Position numbers and translations under genes: made by a program. The notes beneath the pieces are model-generated. The model worked only from the letters and a program-made list of their open reading frames with translations. It was not told the DNA's origin and made no database searches. DNA of 64,000 nucleotides from Flavipsychrobacter stenotrophus (GTDB lineage Bacteria > Bacteroidota > Bacteroidia > Chitinophagales > Chitinophagaceae), in the NCBI RefSeq assembly GCF_002954265.1, contig NZ_PPSL01000003.1, forward strand, positions 930,001 through 994,000, in the 5' to 3' direction. Within the stretch, counting starts at the first letter, position 1, and every line of letters starts with the position of its first letter. Positions 26,939 to 36,469 of the stretch are shown here, in pieces.

Positions 26939-28477
26939 ATGCAGGCAATAAGGAATTGGATCATTAATAGCAGTTTTTTAGAAAGTCTTGGTACTTTCTA
27001 CCAGACTGTAGTGTTCATATATGGTACAACGCTTCTGGCTGTGTACGCTATCCTGGCTATCATGTCACTGATATCTATCCGCAGGTATCTGAAGAAGAAT
27101 GCCTCTGTAGATTATGGTATCATCCTTGAATCTCCTTTGGCTCCGGGTATCTCTGTAGTTGCGCCCGCGTTCAATGAGGGTGTAACCATCATTCAGAATG
27201 TACGTTCACTGCTCACATTCAACTATCCTAAGTTCGAGGTTATCATTATCAATGATGGTAGTACAGATGATACACTGGAAAAGTTGATCGATGAATTTCA
27301 ACTTGTACACGTAGAGTATGCCTTCCGCGAAAAGCTGAACTGTATGCCTATCAAGCGTATATTCAAGTCTACCAACTCTGCATATGATAAGTTGATCGTT
27401 ATAGACAAGGTTAACGGTAAGAGTAAGGCTGATGGATCTAATGCGGGCATTAACCTGGCTAAGTATGACTACTACCTGTGTACGGATGTGGATTGTATCC
27501 TTGATAAAGATACCCTCACAAAACTGATCAAGCCGTTCATGGATCAGCCCACGGAGGTTTCTTCTAAAACGGGAGAAGATAATACAAAGCGAGTAATTGC
27601 ATCTGGTGCTACGCTGCGCATGGTAAATTCATGCGACGTTGATGGCGGTTTGTTGATACGTGCAAGGCCTCCACGCAGGTTCCTTCCTCGTTTTCAGGAA
27701 ATGGAATATATCCGCGCCTTTGTATTAGGTAAAATGGGTTGGGATCTCATCAACTCTGTGCCCAATGTGTCGGGTGGTTTGGGTATGTTTGATACCGAAA
27801 TATCTGTAAAAGCGGGTGGTTACGATTCTAAGTCATTTGGAGAGGACATGGACCTGATCACCAGGATGTGTTCTTACATGAAATCTAACAATAAGCGATA
27901 TGCGGTAAAGTATGTACCACTTACGCTCTGCTGGACAGAAGGCCCTACAACACTTAAAGTATTTGGCCGTCAGCGCTCACGTTGGGCTCGCGGACTGGCA
28001 CAGATCATGAGTATTCACCGTAAGATCCTGTTCAATCCACGTTTCGGAAGACTGGGCGTTATTGTATTTACTTATAACTTCTTCTTCGAGCTTTTGGCGC
28101 CATTGGTTGAGTTTGGTGGTATTTTGTTCTACATCTACCTTATTATCACCGGGCAGATCAACTGGCCTTTCGCTATCATACTTATAGTGTTCGTTTACAC
28201 GTTCTCTGTAATGATCACAACACTTGCACTACTTTGGGATCAGCTTAGCTTTAAATACTACAAGACATGGGGAGAAGTGATAGGCCTTTGTCTGATGGCA
28301 TTTTTGGAGCCGTTCCTGTATCACCCGCTTATCCTGTTTTTCGCACTCAAGGGCTATTTTAACTTCGTTACCGGCCGTAAGCACGTATGGGGAAATATGC
28401 AGCGCCAGGGCTTTGGTGCACAGCCTAAAAAGAAGAAAGGCAAAGATGAACCCACCCCGGAAGTTAACCCGGCTTAA
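26939..28477 (+). CDS. Processive family 2 glycosyltransferase (polysaccharide synthase, PgaC/BcsA-like)
   Basis: 512 residues. There is one or two membrane segments at 18-45, the cytoplasmic GT-A domain at about 70-370 and four C-terminal membrane helices at about 375-480. The full processive motif set is present: NDGSTDD (Asp106), TDVDC (Asp183/Asp185), GED (Glu302-Asp303, in FGEDMDLITRM) and QRSRW (345-349). This set is typical of synthases that polymerise and extrude beta-linked polysaccharide. No PilZ domain is fused; the C-terminus is a short Lys-rich tail (PKKKKGKDEPTPE). It follows the HEAT gene and ends in a terminator. The sugar cannot be read from sequence. Confidence 0.92.
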   Translation: MQAIRNWIINSSFLESLGTFYQTVVFIYGTTLLAVYAILAIMSLISIRRYLKKNASVDYGIILESPLAPGISVVAPAFNEGVTIIQNVRSLLTFNYPKFEVIIINDGSTDDTLEKLIDEFQLVHVEYAFREKLNCMPIKRIFKSTNSAYDKLIVIDKVNGKSKADGSNAGINLAKYDYYLCTDVDCILDKDTLTKLIKPFMDQPTEVSSKTGEDNTKRVIASGATLRMVNSCDVDGGLLIRARPPRRFLPRFQEMEYIRAFVLGKMGWDLINSVPNVSGGLGMFDTEISVKAGGYDSKSFGEDMDLITRMCSYMKSNNKRYAVKYVPLTLCWTEGPTTLKVFGRQRSRWARGLAQIMSIHRKILFNPRFGRLGVIVFTYNFFFELLAPLVEFGGILFYIYLIITGQINWPFAIILIVFVYTFSVMITTLALLWDQLSFKYYKTWGEVIGLCLMAFLEPFLYHPLILFFALKGYFNFVTGRKHVWGNMQRQGFGAQPKKKKGKDEPTPEVNPA

Positions 28478-28506
28478 TCAGCAGTTTATGAAACAATATA
28501 GTAAAG

Positions 28507-28531
28507 AGGAACCAGAAACGGTTCCTTTTTT
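28507..28531 (+). terminator. Rho-independent terminator after the glycosyltransferase
   Basis: AGGAACC, 6-nt loop, GGTTCCT and a T run, 29 bases after the stop. Confidence 0.85.
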
Positions 28532-28632
28532 GCATTTACACCGATATTGCCATGGCAATTTGTCAATCGGGACGTATCTGCTACCTGACGTCACTGGTCG
28601 AAGTGTTCGCTTAATCCTGAAAGATGCTGGTA

Positions 28633-29067
28633 TCAACTACAGCGCTGGCTATTCATGCCAATGTCAGCAATTACAGTGGCTATCATGCCTGTGTCATCCA
28701 CCCATAACTGCAGACCAAGGGTCGCAATTTCATATACTTTCTGCTGTTCGTCTTCGTTAACCCAGAGCCTGTCATTAACTATTGTTTCTTCTCCGCCGAT
28801 TTTGAAATACTCAAAGAAATTTTTAACTGGCATGCGGTATAAATTTCTGCTTTTCAGATAGCAATCAAAGTATATCCCAATTGTATCTATTATTCCTTGT
28901 TCATCTGTGTACACTATTAAATCGCCGCCATAATAATAATAGGCGGTTGATTCAGTCATTGGTTCATAGTCGCCAATATTATCAGGAGGGAATTTCCCCA
29001 GGTAATTAGCAATCGGTGTGTTGAATGAAAAAGGTCCAACAGAACTGTTTGGGATTATTTCAACCAT
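28633..29067 (-). CDS. Hypothetical protein on the strand opposite the polysaccharide genes
   Basis: 144 residues, no signal peptide or membrane helix. Opens MVEIIPNSSVGPFSFNTPI. It is acidic and rich in Tyr and aromatic residues (YYYYGGDLIVYTDEQGIIDT, GIYFDCYLKSRNL, LWVNEDEQQKVYEIATLGLQ), which suggests a small alpha/beta domain. I recognise no family. It lies between the synthase and the TPR exporter genes in opposite orientation, so it is probably a later insertion or an independently used gene. Confidence 0.65.
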   Translation of the reverse strand: MVEIIPNSSVGPFSFNTPIANYLGKFPPDNIGDYEPMTESTAYYYYGGDLIVYTDEQGIIDTIGIYFDCYLKSRNLYRMPVKNFFEYFKIGGEETIVNDRLWVNEDEQQKVYEIATLGLQLWVDDTGMIATVIADIGMNSQRCS

Positions 29068-29573
29068 ATTGATAAAGAGCTTAGTTAGCTCATGCCATAA
29101 AAGTAAAAAGAGAATCCAACATTCTGCTTATTCTAAAATTCTGGCCATTCTGATTCAGACAATGGCGTAATATTTTCCTGCCAAATCTCGTAAAAATGAC
29201 AATCCACACATTATCCACAGGAATATATATTTACTAACAGGCACTTCACATATTTCTGCACATTAAGTGTTTGTAATTTTTTTCAGGTTTTATTTTGTAT
29301 TGCTCGATTTTATTCTCTGGCAACTTTATAGAATGCTTGATTGTCTGGAAGGCTTTATTGTATTGATATTCAGCAGATTTATACAACTATTAGTCACCCT
29401 GTTATCGTTGTTGAAAATCTATCTATTATTGCAAAAAACATGTAACTAAATAAAAAAAGTTTGTCACAGATTATTAACATTACTGAATAATGCTTTATCT
29501 TGTGTCGCTATTATTGTTTATAAGGAACGTTAAAATTTCAGAAGCACAACTAACTAGTATTAAATTGAACAAC
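29068..29573. other. Intergenic region upstream of the TPR exporter gene
   Basis: About 500 A/T-rich bases without a supported gene. A single perfect DnaA box, TTATCCACA, is at 29211-29219, but no cluster. I found no full TTG-N19-TAnnTTTG element. Confidence 0.45.
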
Positions 29574-32522
29574 ATGTTGAAGAGAATCTCGAAGCTTACG
29601 CTTGCGTTGATGCTTTTGTGTCTGTACACAAATGCACAATGGCTCAAGAAATTCGAATCGTCAGATAACCTGTATCAGGATGCGAAAAGGGAGATAGAGC
29701 TCAAGCACTATCAGAAGGCAATAAATATGTGTAACAAGGCGTTGGATATATCTCCAAAGAATATGGATATCCATTTGCTGTTGGGGCGTGCCTATTCTCT
29801 TGCCGGTAAGGTAGATAGTGCTCGTCTGGAGTTGAACAGGGTTATTGAAAAGAATCCAAAATACCGCGATGCCTATATCTACCTGATCAATATGGAGTCT
29901 ATTGCGTGTAACTACGTACAGGCTATTGAATATGCGGATCTGGGACTGAAGTACTTTCCAAACGACAGGGATATCTTGCTGAAGAAACTCGATGTGTATA
30001 ACAAAGAGGGTAACTGGATAGAAAGTAACAAGTTAGCTGATTACTTGTTCGACAAGTACTCAGGCGATCCGTTCATTCGCACAGTATACCTGGAATATAA
30101 ATTAACACTTGCACGCCAGTATTCTCACAAGGGATACATTGATATAGCTAAGCGTTCTTATGAAGCTGTGCTGGAGCAGGACCCTTTGAACAAAGAAGCA
30201 ATACAGGCGGTTTACAACCTGGATGTAAGATCGGGTAACTATGTAAGTTCATTGGCGTTTACCAATCGTGCACTACAGGCATCGCCAAGTTCTTATGAGT
30301 TCATGATCAAGAAAGTGGGTATCCTTGAGGCTATGTACCGCTACGTTGATGCGATTGAGGTAATACAGAACCTGGAAAAACTATATCCTAACGATCCGGA
30401 AGTACGTAAGCTAGGACCATACATGCGTATGCAGGCTGGTAGGTATTATATGAACTCCGATCCATATCTGCAGTTCCAGGGTGTATTGGAGAAGGAACCG
30501 GGTAACCGCGATGCGTTGAATTATGTAGTGAACATTGCTAACAGCCGTGGCCTTTCTGAAGATGCATTGAGCTGGGTAAATACAGGATTGAAGAAATACC
30601 AAGGTGACAAGGATCTGACTATTAAGAAAATGGGTATCCTTACCAACCTGAAAAGCTATGGTCTTGCATCAAAGCTGGCGGAAGGTGTGTACAGGCAAAA
30701 CCCCACTCCCGACAATAAAGCAAATTTTATAGAACTGAGAACGCAGAGTGCTAAGGCATATATTGCTGAGCAGGAATATGACAGTGCGATCAGCGATCTG
30801 AAAACTGTTTTACAGTACGACCATTCAGACAAGCAAGCCACCTCAATGATGGTAAACGCATACTCTCAGCAAAAGAGGTATGACGATGCATTGCACGTTA
30901 TTGATGAGGTGTTAACTTATTATCCGGGCGATGAAGGTTTGCTGTACAAGAAAGCCGGTGTTCTGGAATCTTATCAGCATTATGCAGAGGCGGCACAGAT
31001 ATCAAGAGATCTCTTGCAGCGTTACCCTGACAAGCGCCACTACCTGAATAGCTTCGTAGAGCAGTCTTTGGCCGCGGGCCGTCAGTCGCTTGCCTATGAT
31101 GACTACTCAAGTACCAAGACAATTTTACAGGAAGTGCTGGAAAAGCAGCCCGATAATCTGGATGCCTTGAACTATATCATAAATATTGAAACTGCCTTCA
31201 AGCAATATGACTCTGCAATCGTTTACGCAGATCAGGCGTTGCATTACTACCCCGATTCAAAAGATCTGTTATTCAAAAAAGCAGCTATTTACAGCGATGC
31301 GCATAAATATCAGGAAGCGTATGCTATTACCGGTGCGTTACATGGTCAGTTTCCATACAATATCCGTTTCCGCGATGCTTATATAGATCAGTTGCAAGGT
31401 TCGGGCCGCCAGTACATGGCATCAAATATGGCTGATAGCGCATTGGGCGAATATTACAAAGCATTGGAAGCTTCACCGATAGATTCAAACACTTTGTTTT
31501 ATGCTATCAACATTCTCAATGATCAAAAGCAGTATGATACTGCGTTGGCATTGATAGCCCGTGGCCGCCGTGCTTACCCTGATAAGCCTTACTTCTTGTT
31601 GAAGAGGGCCGTGATCTATGAAAATCAGTTGAAGTGGGAAGAAGCCTGGTTGACCGCAGATACGCTGACCAAGATGGCTAATCTGGACCCTAAGTATCAA
31701 GATTATACTAACTACTTGTTTAGCCGCAGGCTGAAGAACCAGTGGGGTGTAGCTTACCTTAGGTCTAAGTTCGACTATGCGCCTTCTATTAACCACATAG
31801 CCACGGTACAATATACCCGCAGAATAAAGCGCGGTTCTATAACCGGGCGTATTAACTACGCCGGTCGTCAGAATGGTACGGGTTTCCAGTTTGAAGCAGA
31901 TGCGATATATAATCATACGCCGAAGTGGTATTCTTACGGTGTGGCCTCTTACTCTCCTAATGGTATCATCTTCCCTCAGTTGAAGTTGGGCTATTCTATC
32001 TTCCATAGCTTTAAGCATGGTTATGATGGTGAGGTGGGTGTCCGCTACCTGAAGGCGGATAGCGGTACTACATTGTCTTTCCTGGCTTCAGTAGCTAAGG
32101 AGTACAAAGATTTCTACTTCAACCTGCGTGGATACTACATCAACCTGAATACTAATTTGTCTTCGGCCAGCCTGGCTAGTGCAGCTACTACACAGCCTAA
32201 CTATTACTCTGTAATTTTGTCAGCACGTTATTACATGAATCCTGTCACGCACGGCGATTGGTTCTCTGCAATAGCAGGTTATGGTACTGCTCCCGATGAT
32301 TTTAGTCGTAACTATGCATTGGCACAACTTTTGTCTTATCCAACAGTAAGCTGTGGCGCGGGTTATACCAAGCAGATAAAGCATAGAACTACAATTGGTA
32401 TGTTCTTCTCGTGGTACAACCAGAAGTATACCGATGCTGTTTTTGTTAATAATGAAAAAATTGCTGACCCGACTTATCATAACCAGTACGACTTCTATCT
32501 GCAATTGCTGAGGAGGTTTTAA
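29574..32522 (+). CDS. TPR outer-membrane beta-barrel protein (YaiO-like; PgaA-type exporter)
   Basis: About 982 residues from the ATG at 29574, which gives a signal peptide (KLTLALMLLCLYTNAQ); the frame is open to 29490 but the extension is not signal-like. About 700 residues of tetratricopeptide repeats follow, in which blocks such as LLGRAYSLAGKVDSARLELN, YQKAINMCNKALDISP and DALNYIINIETAFKQYDSAI recur. The last 240 residues are a YaiO-type barrel (GRINYAGRQNGTGFQFEAD, SYSPNGIIFPQLKLGYSIFH, SCGAGYTKQIKHRTTIGMFF) ending in the C-terminal Phe of outer-membrane barrels. Periplasmic TPRs plus a barrel is the plan of PgaA/AlgK-AlgE exporters. The next gene starts 10 bases on. Confidence 0.88.
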   Translation: MLKRISKLTLALMLLCLYTNAQWLKKFESSDNLYQDAKREIELKHYQKAINMCNKALDISPKNMDIHLLLGRAYSLAGKVDSARLELNRVIEKNPKYRDAYIYLINMESIACNYVQAIEYADLGLKYFPNDRDILLKKLDVYNKEGNWIESNKLADYLFDKYSGDPFIRTVYLEYKLTLARQYSHKGYIDIAKRSYEAVLEQDPLNKEAIQAVYNLDVRSGNYVSSLAFTNRALQASPSSYEFMIKKVGILEAMYRYVDAIEVIQNLEKLYPNDPEVRKLGPYMRMQAGRYYMNSDPYLQFQGVLEKEPGNRDALNYVVNIANSRGLSEDALSWVNTGLKKYQGDKDLTIKKMGILTNLKSYGLASKLAEGVYRQNPTPDNKANFIELRTQSAKAYIAEQEYDSAISDLKTVLQYDHSDKQATSMMVNAYSQQKRYDDALHVIDEVLTYYPGDEGLLYKKAGVLESYQHYAEAAQISRDLLQRYPDKRHYLNSFVEQSLAAGRQSLAYDDYSSTKTILQEVLEKQPDNLDALNYIINIETAFKQYDSAIVYADQALHYYPDSKDLLFKKAAIYSDAHKYQEAYAITGALHGQFPYNIRFRDAYIDQLQGSGRQYMASNMADSALGEYYKALEASPIDSNTLFYAINILNDQKQYDTALALIARGRRAYPDKPYFLLKRAVIYENQLKWEEAWLTADTLTKMANLDPKYQDYTNYLFSRRLKNQWGVAYLRSKFDYAPSINHIATVQYTRRIKRGSITGRINYAGRQNGTGFQFEADAIYNHTPKWYSYGVASYSPNGIIFPQLKLGYSIFHSFKHGYDGEVGVRYLKADSGTTLSFLASVAKEYKDFYFNLRGYYINLNTNLSSASLASAATTQPNYYSVILSARYYMNPVTHGDWFSAIAGYGTAPDDFSRNYALAQLLSYPTVSCGAGYTKQIKHRTTIGMFFSWYNQKYTDAVFVNNEKIADPTYHNQYDFYLQLLRRF

Positions 32523-32532
32523 TTAAAATACT

Positions 32533-34788
32533 ATGAACAGAAAATGGCTCTGCGGATACTTTATCATACTTCTGATACTTAACTCCTGCGGCGGTCGTTC
32601 TCAGGAAATAGTATTGGTCAGCAACAAGGTATCTGAATATAAAATAGTTATCCCATCTCAGCCATCTGCTCTTGAGCAGCGAGCGGCAAAGGTGCTACAG
32701 AATTATATACAACAAATATCAGGAGCTCAATTGCCGGTAGTTCGCGGAGACGCGGGTGCCGGCAATGCTGCTTTATACCTGGGGCACACCCAAAAGGGCG
32801 ATAGAATGCATCCCGGTAAACTGGCTGCTGAAGCTTACTTGCTGGAGACAAGGGGTAAAGACCTGTTTATAATGGGTGGTAGCGGGAAAGGTCTTATCTA
32901 TGGTGTCTATGCGCTGCTGGAGAATAACATGGGCTGTAAGAAATTAGCTAATGTTCCGGCGTTTGTGCCGTCAGCTGCAACAATAAAGATTCCGGTGCTT
33001 CATGAAGAGGTAAAGCCTCAGTTCGAATACCGCGAGTGTTATTATCCGGCCTCGGCTGATGCTGAATACCTGGAGTGGAACAGGCTACAGAAGTTCGAAG
33101 ATCTGTGGGGCTTATGGGGACATTCTTATAATAAACTTGTGCCTCCTGCAACTTACTTCAAGTCTCACCCGGAGTACTATGCACTGGTAAAGGGCGTTCG
33201 TCAACCATCACAGTTGTGCCTTGGTAATGATGAGGTATATAAGATAGTAGTTGCTGATATGAAGAAGAGGATCTCTGATAATCCTGATGCCATCTATTGG
33301 TCTGTAAGTCAGAACGATGATATTGGGTATTGCGAATGTGACAAGTGTAAACCTGTAAATGATGAGCAGGGCACACCAGCCGGGTCATTGATCAAGTTTG
33401 TGAATAAGGTAGCAGGCAATTTTCCTGATAAGAAGATCACTACACTTGCCTACGCCTATACACATAAGGCGCCCAAGAGTTTAAAGCCGGCAGCTAATGT
33501 CTACATCTTCCTGAGTAATATAGAGGCATACAGAGATAAGCCATTAAGTGAAGAAGGCAGTGCAGCACAGTTCAGGACAGATCTGAAGGGTTGGGCCGCG
33601 CTGACACCAAACATTTTTGTGTGGGACTACATCACTCAGTTCACTAATTACCTGGCACCTTTTCCTAATCTTCATACGCTGCAGCCAAATATCCAGTACA
33701 TGAAGGATAATGGAGTGAAAGGAATATTTGCGCAGGGTAGTGGCGATACATATGGTGAATGGGCTGAATTGAGAAGCTACCTAGAGGCTAAGCTGATGGC
33801 AGATAGTAAGGCTGATGTGAAGAAGCTTACTGCTGATTTTATGACCAACTATTACGGCCCGAAAGCTAGTAAGAACCTGCTGGCCTATATCAATATTATG
33901 CAGGAAAAAATGCTGACATCAAATCGTAAACTAGACATTTACGGCAACCCTATAAATGAATATAGATCTTACCTTACTCCAGATCTGATAGAGCAATACG
34001 GTACCATCTTCGACCTGGCTGAGGGAGAGGTGGAGAACAATCCAACACTACAAGACAGGGTAATGAAAGCACGCCTGTCGCTGGAATACACAGTGCTGCA
34101 GCAGGCAAAGTTTTATGGTATAGAGAAGCACGGCATCTTTGAGAAAGAAAATAATGGTGAATGGGTGCCCAAAGGAAAATTTCGTGATCCGAAACACCTG
34201 CGCGCATTTATAGATAACTGTAATAAAGCAGGTGTGAAAGAATTGTCGGAAGGTGGTTTGACTCCTGATAAATATGCTGCTGAGTGGGCAGAAATACTAA
34301 AGGGAGGCGTAACCCCAACTAAGGCGATCGGGGCCACGGTTGCATTGCAATATCCCTTTGCGGAAGATTATCCTGCCAAGGGAAATAGAACTTTGGTAGA
34401 TGGCAATCCGGGGTATAACGACTTCAGTTTTAACTGGCTCTGTTTCTATAATGTGCCTATGGTGGCCACTATAGACCTTGGTAAATTGCAAAGTATAAAG
34501 ACCATAAAAATGCATTTTCTTGATGATCCCCGCCACTGGATATTCCTGCCTGAAAAGATCAAAGTGGAGGTATCTGATGATGGCGTAAAATACAGAGCGT
34601 ACGACGAGATGACTCCGCCTGCAAACGGAGAGCATTTTGATGTGGCTGTAAAGCCTTATGCAGCAAAGGGAAGTACTAATGCAAGGTTTATAAAAGTAAC
34701 TGCCACAAATCTTTCGGCATTGCCGGTATGGCGCTTCAGCGCTACTAAAAAGCCTATGATAGCCTGCGATGAGGTGTATGTGCAATAA
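32533..34788 (+). CDS. DUF4838 lipoprotein with glycoside-hydrolase-like and F5/8-type domains
   Basis: 751 residues with a lipobox (ILLILNSCGG). Residues about 35-135 resemble the N-terminal domain of alpha-glucuronidases/GH20 (ALEQRAAKVLQNYIQQISG, GGSGKGLIYGVYALLENNMG). A DUF4838 region follows at about 190-440 (YWSVSQNDDIGYCECDKCKP, NIFVWDYITQFTNYLAPFPN, IFAQGSGDTYGEWAELRSYL). The C-terminal 130 residues resemble a discoidin/F5/8 carbohydrate-binding module (IKTIKMHFLDDPRHWIFLPE, RFIKVTATNLSALPVWRF). It is a candidate polysaccharide lyase or hydrolase in the periplasm or on the surface. Placed 10 bases after the exporter gene, it could trim or modify the exported polymer, as PgaB does in the Pga system; activity is not proven. 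Confidence 0.82.
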   Translation: MNRKWLCGYFIILLILNSCGGRSQEIVLVSNKVSEYKIVIPSQPSALEQRAAKVLQNYIQQISGAQLPVVRGDAGAGNAALYLGHTQKGDRMHPGKLAAEAYLLETRGKDLFIMGGSGKGLIYGVYALLENNMGCKKLANVPAFVPSAATIKIPVLHEEVKPQFEYRECYYPASADAEYLEWNRLQKFEDLWGLWGHSYNKLVPPATYFKSHPEYYALVKGVRQPSQLCLGNDEVYKIVVADMKKRISDNPDAIYWSVSQNDDIGYCECDKCKPVNDEQGTPAGSLIKFVNKVAGNFPDKKITTLAYAYTHKAPKSLKPAANVYIFLSNIEAYRDKPLSEEGSAAQFRTDLKGWAALTPNIFVWDYITQFTNYLAPFPNLHTLQPNIQYMKDNGVKGIFAQGSGDTYGEWAELRSYLEAKLMADSKADVKKLTADFMTNYYGPKASKNLLAYINIMQEKMLTSNRKLDIYGNPINEYRSYLTPDLIEQYGTIFDLAEGEVENNPTLQDRVMKARLSLEYTVLQQAKFYGIEKHGIFEKENNGEWVPKGKFRDPKHLRAFIDNCNKAGVKELSEGGLTPDKYAAEWAEILKGGVTPTKAIGATVALQYPFAEDYPAKGNRTLVDGNPGYNDFSFNWLCFYNVPMVATIDLGKLQSIKTIKMHFLDDPRHWIFLPEKIKVEVSDDGVKYRAYDEMTPPANGEHFDVAVKPYAAKGSTNARFIKVTATNLSALPVWRFSATKKPMIACDEVYVQ

Positions 34789-34885
34789 CATAATGATCGG
34801 GTTCTTTATATTCATGTAACTTCAATGGCGCGGTATTTTTAATGCTTGTGCAATGGCGGATCTATAGGATTAAATAGCAAATACA

Positions 34886-36145
34886 GTGAGCGGCGGATTC
34901 ATAACAAAAGCTAAGAAGTTTTTTAAGACACTAGGCCCCGGCCTTATTACCGGTGCCAGTGATGATGACCCGTCGGGCATAGCGACCTATTCGCAGGCCG
35001 GTGCCCAATTTGGCCTTACTACACTGTGGACATCACTGCTCACTTTTCCGTTGATGGCGGCAGTGCAGGGTATGTGTGCGCGTATTGGTATTGTTACTTC
35101 TCAGGGGCTTACGGTGACATTAAAGAAGCACTATTCGAAGCCGCTTTTATACACCATGTTACTCTTCAGTTTTCCTGCTATAACACTAAATATAGGCGCC
35201 GACATACAGGGTATGGGTGCGGTAGCCAATATGGTTTTTCCGCAGGTGCCGGTGTTTGTTTTCTGTATTTCTATTACAGCCATTCTCATGTTTGTGATCA
35301 TCAATTTTTCTTACGAAAAGATCGCCAGGATATTGAAGTGGTTGTGTCTTTCACTGCTGCTATATATCATTGTGCCCTTTATGGTAAAGCAGGACTGGGG
35401 GCTTATCGCAAAGCATACGCTTATTCCCACCCTTGAATTTAATAAGGAGTTCCTGGCCATTATAGTTGGTATTTTAGGGACCACCATATCGCCTTATTTA
35501 TTTTTCTGGCAGGCTACAATGGAGGCTGAAGGGATGCAGCATAAGAAGAAAGTTGTGGTGAACAATGTGATACTTGGAGAGATGAAAATGGATGTTAACT
35601 CGGGCATGTTGTTGTCTAATGTGGTCATGTTCTTTATTATTCTCACTGCAGGCAGTGTACTATTTCCGGTTGGTATAACTCATATAGATACAGTAGACCA
35701 GGCGGCAAAAGCACTGGAGCCATTGGCCGGGAAACTTACCTATCTCATCTTTGCTACCGGTGTGTTGGGAACTGGCCTGCTGGCCATACCCGTGCTCGCT
35801 GGTTCACAATCTTATATGCTTGCGGAAACCTTTGGGTGGCAGGCCGGGCTGGATAAGAAGTTTGCCGAAGCAAAGCCGTTTTATATTTCTATTATCATTT
35901 CGCTCATAGTGGGGTTGTCTTTAGATTTTATGGGGGTGAGTCCTATAAAGGCGCTATTGTATACTGCCATATCTTATGGTCTTACCGCGCCGGTATTGAT
36001 AGCCATTATCCTGCATATTGGTAATAACCAAGAGATAATGGGCAAGCATACCAACTCAAAACTCTCCAATATTCTTGGCATTATTACATTGTTGTTAATG
36101 ACGGTAGCCGCTGTAGGGCTGATATGGTTTTTGATCAAAGGTTGA
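34886..36145 (+). CDS. NRAMP-family divalent metal transporter with non-canonical metal-site motifs
   Basis: 419 residues, GTG start, about 11 membrane helices. The opening GPGLITGASDDDPSGIATYS and the general helix pattern are those of NRAMP (MntH) proteins. The canonical TM1 motif D-P-G-N is here D28-P-S-G. The TM6 motif M-P-H-N is replaced by S202-P-Y-L in GTTISPYLFFWQA. The metal-coordinating Met is therefore absent. This change is known to me in many Bacteroidota homologues annotated as NRAMP. The substrate may not be Mn2+ or Fe2+. It stands 97 bases after the DUF4838 gene on the same strand. Confidence 0.8.
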   Translation: MSGGFITKAKKFFKTLGPGLITGASDDDPSGIATYSQAGAQFGLTTLWTSLLTFPLMAAVQGMCARIGIVTSQGLTVTLKKHYSKPLLYTMLLFSFPAITLNIGADIQGMGAVANMVFPQVPVFVFCISITAILMFVIINFSYEKIARILKWLCLSLLLYIIVPFMVKQDWGLIAKHTLIPTLEFNKEFLAIIVGILGTTISPYLFFWQATMEAEGMQHKKKVVVNNVILGEMKMDVNSGMLLSNVVMFFIILTAGSVLFPVGITHIDTVDQAAKALEPLAGKLTYLIFATGVLGTGLLAIPVLAGSQSYMLAETFGWQAGLDKKFAEAKPFYISIIISLIVGLSLDFMGVSPIKALLYTAISYGLTAPVLIAIILHIGNNQEIMGKHTNSKLSNILGIITLLLMTVAAVGLIWFLIKG

Positions 36146-36469
36146 TCTCCGTTATGTTGATTAGTTCGGGTTTAAGAATGGTTAATGCGGTATTGCGTAC
36201 CTACGGCACGCTGTGCAAGAGCGGGGAGGGTTGCCACAAACCTTTTGCACCTAACGGTGCAATGTGATTAACTTAAGGATTTGTTGTTGGCTTAAATAAT
36301 TATGTCGCCCTTACAGGGCTAGTATTTGGCGGTATTTCTGTACGAGGGGTTGAAACCCCTCGCTATTTATGTCGCTCTTTCAGAGCTTGCTCATTTGCTT
36401 AAGTCAATGACATTGAGCGAACTGCACAATGGCATGTTTGACAACGCTTTGCAGGATAGTCGATATAAT
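36146..36469. repeat. Cluster of short hairpin repeats (REP-like)
   Basis: Five small hairpins lie within 200 bases. They are GCGTACC-TAC-GGCACGC (36195-36211), TTGCACC-TAAC-GGTGCAA (36245-36262), GCCCT-TAC-AGGGC (36307-36319), GAGGGGTT-GA-AACCCCTC (36344-36361) and GCTCT-TTC-AGAGC (36374-36386). The 19-mer CCCTCGCTATTTATGTCGC at 36357-36375 recurs at 42076-42094. No gene. Confidence 0.75.

Noticed and set aside
29211-29219. Perfect DnaA box TTATCCACA as a possible replication origin
   Set aside because: Only one box, no cluster, no dnaA gene and no AT-rich unwinding array next to it.
29267-29449. 60-codon hydrophobic frame upstream of the TPR exporter
   Set aside because: A/T-rich, no start context, no similarity pattern; likely chance.
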